Source: Acanthosoma haemorrhoidale
Lineage: Eukaryota; Arthropoda; Insecta; Hemiptera; Acanthosomatidae
DNA length: 64,000 nt
Direction: 5' to 3'
Assembly (NCBI GenBank): GCA_930367205.1
Contig: OV884013.1
Location: 91,947,333-92,011,332 of the forward strand
Made by a program: the position numbers and the translations under genes. Shown one piece after another: positions 37,166 through 45,923 of this stretch; the first letter of the stretch is position 1, and each line of letters begins with the position of its first letter. Under the pieces are notes generated by a model. It was not told the DNA's origin and searched no databases. It was given only the letters and a program-made list of their open reading frames with translations.

Positions 37166-37319
37166 GGGCCGTTCCCGGAGGTACTGCAATACCGGGTCAA
37201 CCCGCGACAGAGGTGGGGCAAGCCCCTAGCACTCCGTCATTTCCCAAAAATCAGCTTAATCTGAACCCCCGATGGGAGTATTACCAGAGATTAAGCTGAT
37301 AAGAACAGATACTACACTT
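37166..37319 (-). pseudogene. U2 spliceosomal snRNA, 5'-truncated
   Basis: The minus strand reads AAGTGTAGTATCTGTTCTTA, TCAGCTTAATCT, an Sm-like ATTTTTGG, then ACGGAGTGCTAGGGGCTTGC, CCCACCTCTGTC, GGGTTGACCCGGTATTGCAG and a final hairpin ending CGGCCC. These are the hallmarks of U2 in order: the branch-point recognition GTAGTA (37310-37315), stems IIa/IIb, the Sm site, stem III and stem IV. U2 pairs with the intron branch point in the spliceosome. Length is ~154 nt against ~190 for metazoan U2. The first ~28 nt (stem I and the U6-pairing region) are replaced by AT-rich sequence, so this is most likely a pseudogene. No poly(A) or target duplication is evident. Confidence 0.9.
37250..37300. repeat. 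13 bp inverted repeat within the U2 remnant
   Basis: ATCAGCTTAATCT (37250-37262) and AGATTAAGCTGAT (37288-37300) are exact complements around a 25 nt loop. In normal U2 these positions are only partly complementary (stem IIa side and the segment before the Sm site), so the perfect pairing is a peculiarity of this copy. Confidence 0.8.
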
Positions 37320-37789
37320 TCAATTTCAATAAAATAAACATTAGTATTATTTTGTACATTCACATTTTCAACTGATGTTTGCAAAATGTAGGCTGATGAA
37401 TTGCATACTGAATTTAGCTAATAATAATTCTTAGAATATATCTGAATTCCAATAATTACATCAACCCGCTCTCCTACAATGAAATGTTAAGTGCTCTTAT
37501 GTATGTTTTGTAACGTTGTCACAAGGGGATATGTAGTTACCAGTAAGTTTTAACCTATGCGAAAGGTTATAATTTACCATTACTATTTATTAGCTTTTAT
37601 AGTCAATAGTTGGGTTAATTTGCAATTTAGATTTTGCATCTTCGGTCGTTCTGCTGACTGCATTTAATCGTGTTTATTCCAGTCAAAATTTCTTCGAATA
37701 TCGGTTCTATCTTACTATATTACTAGATGGAGTTCCATATAATTATCGAGCCCGAAGGGACAGAATTCACTTTTATTCGGTATATTACA

Positions 37790-37989
37790 TTTTTTTTTTT
37801 TTTTTCCTTAGCACTCAAATTTTTAATATTATGGATTAGGGAAAAATAAAGGAATTTATTTGGGGTGAGCGGATCCTTTTACTAGGAGTACCTGTTTGAA
37901 GGTGGAGTGAGGGAATTAAGGAGTGTGGGAAGCCTCGGTAGAGGTGGAAATGTTGCGTTGCAGTGGTGAGAGTCCACTGAAGGCTGAGT
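37790..37989 (-). mobile_element. SINE-like unit, copy 1 of a tandem pair
   Basis: On the minus strand the unit ends with GCTAAGG and an A16-like tail. It aligns with 38000-38202, sharing GGGAAAAATAAAGGAA, CCTTT-ACTA-GG-GT and GTGTGGGAAGCCT-like segments on the plus strand. GTATATTACA lies before it, between the units and after the second unit. I see no clear A and B boxes, so 'SINE-like' rests only on size, tail and flanking repeats. Confidence 0.62.
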
Positions 37990-37999
37990 GTATATTACA

Positions 38000-38202
38000 T
38001 TTTTTTTTTTTTTCTTAGCTCTCAAACTTATAAAAATAGGATGTGGGAAAAATAAAGGAAAATTATTTTGGGCTAATGAGTGCCTTTCACTAAGGGGAGT
38101 CCCCCATTTGAAGGATGTATGAGAAGGATATAGGGTGTGGAATGCCTAAAGGAGGCGGGTGGAATCAGGAAGGTAGTGAGAGTCTACCGAGGGTATATTA
38201 CA
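38000..38202 (-). mobile_element. SINE-like unit, copy 2 of a tandem pair
   Basis: The minus strand gives CACTACCTTCCTGATTCCAC, CCGCCTCCTTTAGGCATTCC, a middle GGGGGACTCCCC palindrome and an A-rich tail after GAGAGCTAAG. It is closer to the third copy at 56047-56196 than to copy 1. Flanking GTATATTACA repeats are at 37990-37999 and 38203-38212. Confidence 0.65.
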
Positions 38203-38844
38203 CAACATTTGTAAGATACGTGATAGATGTTGGTTAAAAGAGTGTAACGGGAAGTAAGTAATGTATTATCATTGATACATGCATCATTCTTGAAAAAAAA
38301 TATTATATACCAGCCTTCTGTCTAATTTCCGTTAAAATACAATGTCTATCGTAATCGATGGGAGCTGTTTTATTCGGTCACAATAAAAATAAACCCTTTG
38401 AGGCTTCTAACCAATGGATCAATTAGTTACATGCTCTCTCTCAAAGAAAAAATCTTCAGTCATAGCATCGCTAGATCTACCTCCAGACTAGTGGTCAAGG
38501 TCAGGTCGCGCTCCAATCAACATCGATAACATGAAATCCGATGGATTAAGTTTGGAAGGTCCGATCAATTCAAGGTACGGTCAGATTGCCTAGATCGTTC
38601 TATATGTTATTTGGACTGTAGCACTCAAGTTAATTTTGACCAAAACCACCACGAGTTACTGTCTCATCGATAATCAAGAATGAACGTGAATTTAATCGCA
38701 GGTAACCCTTGATTTAGAATTGACGTGACTGTGTCCACTAGTATGTAGTGTGTAGCTGAACCTCCAGCTAATACTAGTAGTCCGTCCAGGCAACTTAACA
38801 ACAAAAAAGGCCAAAAGATGATGATGAGAAAAAAAACTGATGGA

Positions 38845-39235
38845 GTTCTGAATTTCGGTACAGTTTTATGAGGAGTGTCCTGTACAACATACAAAAAGTC
38901 CTCAAAAGTGGGGGGGGTGAGTGCGAGGGGGGCGGCTTAAAGGTAATATTTTTCGTATTTTTTCAAATACCTTGTAAACTAGTGATTTTAAATAAAAAAT
39001 ACTTTAAATATCAAACTAAACGAAACAAAAAATGTTTATGGGCGATTCTGTATGCTTAATTTTGTAAGTAAAGTACTTTTTGTTAAAATCGCTAATTTGC
39101 GAGATATTGGAAAAAAAACGAAAAATATTACCTTTAAACCCCCCCCCCCCCCCGCCTTGTACTAAACCCCACTCTTAGGGACTCACAGCATGTTGTACAG
39201 GACACTGTTCCCAACAACCGCACCAAAAATCAGAA
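38845..39235. mobile_element. Fold-back MITE with poly-G/poly-C arms
   Basis: The two halves are inverted copies of each other: GTGTCCTGTACAACAT (38875-38890) against ATGTTGTACAGGACAC (39190-39205), GTGGGGGGGGTGAGT against a C15 run, and TAATATTTTTCGT against ACGAAAAATATTA. The outer ends TTCTGAATTT and AAAATCAGAA also pair. A transcript would form a ~170 bp imperfect hairpin. A partial relative lies at 62068-62270. It has no coding capacity. Confidence 0.85.
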
Positions 39236-41010
39236 ATATATTTTTTTTCTATTTTTCTTCGTTGCCTGGATTATAATTATAAGAAATAGATGCTCATATA
39301 AATTCCGTCAGAAATTTCAAATTGCCTAATAGTTTCGAGTAAATGGTTTTTAATAAATGGCCCGCTAAATACACGTTAGAAAGGTCATCGTTTCACATTA
39401 CGTGATGGAGTACTGATGCATCTCCCGAGACATTTCACAGACTACTTTCTAGTCCGATGGCTACGTCCAGCTCGGTACAACTGCATAACATTTGCATAAT
39501 TATGTCTCATGTTGCATCTGTCTGAGCATCTCTCAGCACATCTATATAATGTGCAATACCAACTTTCAGCAGATCTTAGAAGAGATGAAATTTTAAATGT
39601 CAAAATGGATGCGTGTTGGCAAATAAATAAAAAAAAATGGAAAGGAACGAATCTTCTTAAGAAGGCAAAAAATAAAATTTACATTTGATAAAAAATAGCA
39701 CACTCCCTAACTGAGTGGTACGTAATATGCCCATGTTGGTGAGAGGGCCGTAGGTGGGCTCCGGAGGGAATTGATGAGAAAATTATTCAGCCACTCTTAC
39801 CGCGGTCTGTATCTTCGTGTTTGGGGCCAGGCCCGCCTGGCTTTAACAATGAAGCCAACTTTACCTTCAAACTAGTACTGAGGAATCGATTTTCATCTGC
39901 CCAATGTGAAATAGGAATAGACGAAATTAAGCACGAAGAATGTAAGAAAAACAAATCACGTAAATTCGCGTGAGTTTCTTAAATACTACATCTATTGCTC
40001 GATTCCATTCATGTTCAGTAAAATTAGTTTTAAAAAAATTCAAGTCAATCATAGTTAACTGCATCACACAATTAAGTGTTCCGTTTCGGCTCAGAAAGCT
40101 AATTTATTGCCATTTTCACCATCAAAATATAATTCATATTATTAATTAAGATGTCTAGACCTTTATTTGATACCCAACACTAAACATTTTTTTTAATTAC
40201 AATTATTATTGATTAATGATCGACCCTTCATTATTTTATTTTTGTCATCACTACGGCCCAATTAAAACTTTCATGCAAAATATCATCTCTCTTTATGAAA
40301 TAAATGACAAAATTAATCGACAAAAAAATAATAAAAGGTCCCATTTAGGGTTGAAAACGCTCTCATCGAGAGTCATCCACTTTTGTTCACTAAATGAAGT
40401 ATAATCACTTTCCTTTTAGGGTTCTGAACACAGAACCTTCATATCACGATGCCATTACGACAACCAATACATAATATTATGAGAGGCCAAAAATAATCTT
40501 TGGCACAATGAGAAAAATTTTCCAGTCTACGCCTCCCTATACGTACTAGATAAACTTCAATGGCCATAAAAATGCCATTAGATAAGACAAGATGCCAGCA
40601 AATGCCATTGAAATATCACTCACTTAGTGTATCACGCAACATTCTCTGGCCTTAAACGTTGCCTCGGGACGGAGGCGATAATTACCTGAAGATGTTCCGG
40701 TGAGTGGAAGAGCTCAGTATTACCTAAGAGAGTATAGCTGATTACTTGCCATCGCTCACCTCAAGTACTGTCCAGTCTGATACTGCACTCGCACCAGCGA
40801 TGAGATATTGCACCAACCACCGAGCCTGTCTCACATTCACTTGCTCGTATATTAACAATTTCTTAGAATTTAATCATTTTCTGTCAAAATTGTTAGATTT
40901 TTGGAGCAATGTTTTCAAGGTTTTTACATCAAACATAATTTTTGATCTTATGCCTGTCGTATGTGTGCTTTGTGATTTTTACATCAGTTTAAAGGATCCT
41001 ATTTTTTAAA
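39236..41010. other. Non-coding flank of the long retroelement copy
   Basis: AT-rich, with a GC-balanced patch at 40640-40830 of no recognised function. A frame at 40746-41009 ends just before the insertion and has no known domain. Confidence 0.5.
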
Positions 41011-41024
41011 TTTAAATACCTTTA
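41011..41024. repeat. Target-site duplication, left copy
   Basis: TTTAAATACCTTTA directly precedes the retroelement and recurs at 43611-43625 with one extra A. This pair fixes both element ends and explains why the open frame begins at 41025. Confidence 0.85.
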
Positions 41025-43430
41025 TTGTCAATCACCACCCTCACTTTTCCCCTTACTCTAGCATCAGTGTACTGCCCTCCCAATAAATCCATTCCCGATT
41101 CCCAATTCATCTCCTTTCTAGACTCCATCGGGCATCGTTTCCTTGTGGGTGGGGACTTTAACGCAAAGCACCAACACTGGGGCTCAAGATCCACAAATAC
41201 ACGAGGACGTGCTTTGCTGTCTGCACTCACACGGAGACATTGCTCCACTATCTCTCCTGACACAGCCACCTATTGGCCATCAGATCCCAACCGAAATCCA
41301 GATCTCCTTGACTTTTTCTTCTACAATAGTTTAGGAACACTAAACTATTCACTCAAGCGCCTCGATGACCTCTCCTCTGATCATAGTCCTTTATTATTAA
41401 CCATTTCCCTAAGACCAATTCACAAACTGCCTCCCCCTTCATTTATTAGGGGCCCAGTTGACTGGGACCACTTCCGTCAGCTTCTTACAGAGTCCGTAAA
41501 CCTCAAATTATCCCTGAAAACATCCCAAGACCTAGACGATGCAGTGCATTCTTTCACTACTCTGGTCCAGAGGTCGGCTTGGGAGGCATCGTCACCCCAT
41601 CGTCACCCAAGAATCCACAATCATAATCGTTTACCTCAACATCTCAAAGATCTAATCAAATCCAAACGCCGCTCTAGAACAGTGTGGCAAAGATCCCGAC
41701 ATCCTGCTGATCGCCGCTCGTACAATCAGTACTGCCGATTGGTAAAGCGGCGATTGGCATCCTTCCGTTCTGATTCTTTCAATTCCTACCTCTCCTCTCT
41801 GTCTACCAGGGATAACTCCTTGTGGAATGTAACCAAAAAAATCCTAAAGTATCAACCTGTTTCACATCCACTCCGTCGTGATGATGGGTCCTGGGCGGCC
41901 TCGGATGGAGATAGGTCGGAGGAATTTGCTCTGCATCTTACCCATACTTTCACACCTCACCTTTCTCATCAAAGCCATACTCACAGCAAAACTGTGGAAG
42001 ATTTCCTCACTTCACCTATTCCTCTCTCTCTTCCACCAAAAGCCGTTAATCCCTCTGAGGTCAAATACCTTCTGAAAAACTTACCTTACAGAAAATCCCC
42101 TGGATATGATCTCCTAACTCCTCAAATTCTCAAACAACTTCCTCCTAAAGCCATAACCTTCCTAACCTACATATATAATTGCATTATCCGAACGACACAC
42201 TTTCCTCTCCTCTGGAAACATTCCATTATTGTCCTATTCGCCAAACCCGGTAAACCACCCAATGACGCCTCATCTTACCGTCCAATTAGCCTACTCCCTA
42301 TCCTCTCAAAAATATTTGAGAAACTCCTACTAAAACGTCTACTTCCAATTGTTGAATCCAAAAACCTTTTTCCCACACACCAGTTTGGTTTCCGCCAACG
42401 ACATTCCACTGCTCAACAAGGCCTTCGCGTTGTTGATCACATCTCCTCAGCCCTTGAAACCAAAAAGTATTGCACTGCTGCCTTTCTCGATATAGCTCAA
42501 GCTTTTGACAGGGTTTGGCACGCAGGTTTGCTCTACAAGCTCAAAAGACATTTACCACAGACCCTTTTCCTAATCCTACAGTCCTACCTTTCAAACCGCT
42601 TCTTCCAAGTCCGCTGTGGCTTAGAATACTCTAACTACTATCCCATAAATGCAGGAGTTCCACAGGGCAGTGTCCTAGGCCCCATCCTCTATAACCTATA
42701 CACCGCTGATGTCCCTTCTACTTCCAACACCTTCTTGGCTACATTTGCAGATGACACTGCAGTCTTGTCATCCCACCCAGACCCCGACATAGCATCCCAT
42801 AACCTTCAAAAACACCTTGACGAGATCGAGTATTGGTGCAATCAATGGCGGATCAAAGTTAATGAAGCAAAATGCTCCCACATTACCTTCACCCTTTGTC
42901 GCAAGACTTGTCCATTAGTTTATTTTAATTCTATTCCTCTCCCAGTAACCGAGACAGTACGGTACTTAGGCTTCCATCTCGACAAACGACTGACCTGGAA
43001 CCCACATACGAGACTAAAAAGACAAGAACTAAACAGACGCTTTGGACAACTGTACAGACTACTTCAAAGGACATCCCATCTCTCAATAGAAAATAAACTA
43101 CTAATCTACAAAGTTATACTTAAACCAATCTGGACATACGGAATAGAGCTATGGGGGACAGCAAAAAAGTCGAACATCAAGCGTATCCAATCCTTTCAAT
43201 CCAAAGTCCTGAGATCAATAGTAAATGCCCCTTATTATGTCAGCAACAAAACCCTTCATAACGACCTTAATATACCCTACATTCTAGAACTCATCCCTTC
43301 CAAGTTTATGAAATTCCACAGTAGCCTTTCCAACCACCCTAATCCTGTAGCACAGTCTTTGCACTGCGCCACTCATCCCTATAATCCTCCTCGGAGACTG
43401 AAACGGCAGTGGCCTCGTGACCTGCTATAA
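41025..43430 (+). CDS. Endonuclease (partial) plus reverse transcriptase of a Jockey-type non-LTR element
   Basis: The 801-codon frame is uninterrupted. It encodes the C-terminal part of an apurinic-like (EEP) endonuclease, with GGDFNAKHQHWGS at residues 42-54 and SDHSPLL at 118-124. A linker follows, then the reverse transcriptase: KSPGYDLLTPQIL (357-369), SSYRPISLLPILSKIFEKLL (416-435), motif A FLDIAQAFD (487-495), motif B GVPQGSVLGP (544-553), the catalytic FADDTAV (574-580) and the thumb-like RYLGFHLD (646-653). It ends RQWPRDLL then TAA, the same ending as a sibling copy at 26614-27360. FADD rather than YADD is common in Jockey-group enzymes. The role is target-primed reverse transcription of the element RNA. 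Position 41025 is TTG, an in-frame stop lies at 41013, and the next Met is near residue 762, so there is no usable start. The catalytic residues look intact, but the copy lacks the endonuclease N-terminus and should not be self-mobile. Confidence 0.95.
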   Translation: MSITTLTFPLTLASVYCPPNKSIPDSQFISFLDSIGHRFLVGGDFNAKHQHWGSRSTNTRGRALLSALTRRHCSTISPDTATYWPSDPNRNPDLLDFFFYNSLGTLNYSLKRLDDLSSDHSPLLLTISLRPIHKLPPPSFIRGPVDWDHFRQLLTESVNLKLSLKTSQDLDDAVHSFTTLVQRSAWEASSPHRHPRIHNHNRLPQHLKDLIKSKRRSRTVWQRSRHPADRRSYNQYCRLVKRRLASFRSDSFNSYLSSLSTRDNSLWNVTKKILKYQPVSHPLRRDDGSWAASDGDRSEEFALHLTHTFTPHLSHQSHTHSKTVEDFLTSPIPLSLPPKAVNPSEVKYLLKNLPYRKSPGYDLLTPQILKQLPPKAITFLTYIYNCIIRTTHFPLLWKHSIIVLFAKPGKPPNDASSYRPISLLPILSKIFEKLLLKRLLPIVESKNLFPTHQFGFRQRHSTAQQGLRVVDHISSALETKKYCTAAFLDIAQAFDRVWHAGLLYKLKRHLPQTLFLILQSYLSNRFFQVRCGLEYSNYYPINAGVPQGSVLGPILYNLYTADVPSTSNTFLATFADDTAVLSSHPDPDIASHNLQKHLDEIEYWCNQWRIKVNEAKCSHITFTLCRKTCPLVYFNSIPLPVTETVRYLGFHLDKRLTWNPHTRLKRQELNRRFGQLYRLLQRTSHLSIENKLLIYKVILKPIWTYGIELWGTAKKSNIKRIQSFQSKVLRSIVNAPYYVSNKTLHNDLNIPYILELIPSKFMKFHSSLSNHPNPVAQSLHCATHPYNPPRRLKRQWPRDLL

Positions 43431-43610
43431 TCGCGTGACAGTGGGAGTCCTGGCAATGGCCAATTTCTCCAATCATGTCCTAGTATGAATGAGCGAGTGA
43501 ATGATGACTGTAAATATGGTATGAATGAGATCATTTATCTGTATTATTATTGCCTTATAAAAGGCAGATTGTAATTATTTCAGAATAAAGTTCTGATTTG
43601 TTGTTGTCAA
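41025..43610 (+). mobile_element. 5'-truncated Jockey-type non-LTR retrotransposon, longest copy
   Basis: This is the longest copy of the main repeat family here. It is bounded by an imperfect target-site duplication: TTTAAATACCTTTA at 41011-41024 and TTTAAAATACCTTTA at 43611-43625, differing by one A. It starts inside the endonuclease domain, so the 5' end, any ORF1 and the promoter are absent, as expected from incomplete target-primed reverse transcription. The 3' UTR (43431-43610) is shortened: relative to sibling copies about 150-170 bp are missing after CAATCATGTCCT (near 43482). The tail contains a GCCTT/AAGGC hairpin, AATAAAG near 43584 and no poly(A). The last bases before the downstream repeat (TTGTCAA) match the first bases after the upstream repeat, which may be junction microhomology. 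The well-preserved frame suggests a fairly recent insertion. Confidence 0.93.
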
Positions 43611-43625
43611 TTTAAAATACCTTTA
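43611..43625. repeat. Target-site duplication, right copy
   Basis: TTTAAAATACCTTTA follows the retroelement tail. It matches 41011-41024 except for one added A in the A run. Confidence 0.85.
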
Positions 43626-43770
43626 TAAGAACTACATGTTACATCTATCAGATTTTACTTATATGATAATACAGACAATATTAAAGCATATTAAATAATA
43701 GTATCAATGTTATGGTAGTTAATTCGAAGAAATGGAAATAAAATATGCCACAAACTACTTTATATATATA

Positions 43771-43948
43771 AGTTAATCGCCGGCGGTTAAGTTAGATAAA
43801 AAGATAATAACGAAAGAGGGAAATGGACCGACACTCCAGTAAAAAACTGCTTCATTGTTGATGATAATCAGACATACATAGGTTTATGGGTTGTTTACAT
43901 TCCATGATCGTATTAGTATTCGACATAGTCAGGCCTCTGGCTTTAACT
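43771..43948. mobile_element. TA-targeted MITE, copy 2
   Basis: AGTTAA at the left and TTTAACT at the right are flanked on both sides by TATATATATA, so the flank plus terminus (TATATATAAGTTAA) is a longer inverted repeat. An extra CGCCGGCGG stretch near the left end is absent from the copy at 20084. No coding capacity is present. Confidence 0.72.
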
Positions 43949-44389
43949 TATATATATATATATAAAATAAAACAAAAACATAAAGGCATATCTGCCTTTA
44001 CGCAGGTATGCAACAATTCAGATCGCTGTATTTTATGAAGCCAACAAATTCGAAACAGGCTTATTAGTCACGACTATATTTCATACAACAAAAAATTTGT
44101 ACATTGTGCTAAATTTTAAAATTTATCAAGTCTCGCCTCAGAACCTATTTAAGATTTAAAGATTTAAGTTCTCCTTCATAGTCGAGGATACATTCATGAC
44201 GATAACGCCAAATAAATTTCAATGACGTAAAGGCATCGATATAAATAGGTTTTTTTGGGGTCAATATTTTAATAATTTCCACTATGTTTTTGTTGTCACT
44301 TGGTTTGTTTGAAAATCAGAAACCTTAATGTTTTCACCTGTGTGTTTGTCTTGTCTGTTTTGGTTTTTGTTTGTCCCCTGCTCAAGCTA

Positions 44390-44450
44390 GAGAAATTAAA
44401 TTTTACATCAAGGTCCCATATGATCTTGGGAAGAAATGAAAGATATAGTT
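44390..44450 (+). repeat. Low-copy repeat shared with 58178-58240
   Basis: AGAGAAATTAAATTTTACAT, then AAGGTCCCATATGATCTTGG and GAAATGAAAG correspond to AGAGAAATAAAATTTTACAT, GAGGTCCATTTAATATTG and GACATGAAAAG at 58178. Both are preceded by T/G-rich TTTGGTTTTTGT-like sequence. Confidence 0.5.
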
Positions 44451-45851
44451 TATATACAACATGAGTGAGATGCTAAATGTTGGGAGCTATATTTACGTAC
44501 AGTCACAAAAATGTCCTCAAAGGAGTATATAATTTCGTCGTGTACCTTTTTATTACGGACTAAGATGTTAAAGTCTAAGGGTCCAGACAGCCACCAACAT
44601 TCATAATTCAATGTTGGTTCGAAAATTAAAAAATTTACGTTGGTTTATGAAAATTCAAGGAAAGCCTTAAAGGACTTAAAGGCGAGGAAATTTTCAATTG
44701 GGAAATCAATTGCTGCTGACCCACCATTTTTTATAAAAGAAACTTTATTTTTGGCTTAGTTATTTAACGAGTAAGAGATTCCTCCAAAAACAATCGCCAG
44801 GAGTCAATTAAAGTGTCTTTCACTAATAAAACTTTATTTATAAATTCACAAGATTATAGACAATATAATATTAACTAGGGCAAATATACTCTACTATATA
44901 CAAGAGTAACATCAACAAAATAATACAATGGATAGTTCTGCATGGGGTTGCTGGTCCTAGTCCAGCCAGACATCCGAATATTTACTTCAAGAGCAGAAAG
45001 GGGCCTCACTGTGCCTGTTTTGTGCCGAGTCCCAGTTTATAATTTTGATTTTTATTAATTTACTTAAATAATTTGGAAACGAGATATAAATTTTATTATA
45101 TAAACAGACCATTGTTTGAGGTGGAATTGGTTTTATGATCAGCTGAGGAAGGAATAATAACCTATATCTATTTTAAAGAAATCAGAAACACCTGGTAATT
45201 TCTTTAGGTGTATAAATATTAAAAATTATATTCTGAAAATTTTCAAGTAACCAAAAATTAAAATATAAAGGTTAACTGTAACATTGCTTAATTTGTCCAA
45301 ATCGTTTAAAATGTTTGCATAAAACGTATTAAAGTTCCCGAAATTTGTTTTATAATTAATCGCAAAGTTTCAATTTTGATTTATAAGGTAGAAAACAATA
45401 AATCAATTTCCTGACGCCGGAATACAAGACTGTTTCAAAAGATGTTGTTGCACCCTTGTATTTTTTCACTAATGTTTGAATTTATTTATATAACAGATAA
45501 GAATGATTTTGTATAATATTTTCTGTTATTGTTATCTTTACCGATTTTTTATATAATGCCAACTATACCTTTAAACTTTCATTGATTGAATTATTTTTAC
45601 GAAACCTCCGTATCTGTTAGTAAGCCTCGCACTTAGGTCTTTATGATTTTTTTCGTATCATTATCAATATGATTCTTGTAGTTGGGATATCCAGCGGAAT
45701 ATCCAAAAACATCATCTAATAGGGACATCCTTAATCAGGAAGGTATAATTAATAACCCTACTCGTCATGATTGGAGACTATTAGTATTGAGGAAGATAAA
45801 CTAAATTTTTCAGATCAACATGAACATTTTCACGGCCGCAATCACATAGCT

Positions 45852-45923
45852 TACAGACAGACGAAAGGTGACCGCCCAGTACTTGTTCGGAAGTAAAGCC
45901 CCACCCCTTGGGCTCTGCATTGA
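45852..45923 (+). repeat. Dispersed repeat with AGTACTTGTTCGGAAGT core
   Basis: ACAGACAGACGAAAGGTGAC followed by CCCAGTACTTGTTCGGAAGT and AAAGCCCCACCCCTTGGGC is the best-preserved of four copies in the window. Confidence 0.65.
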
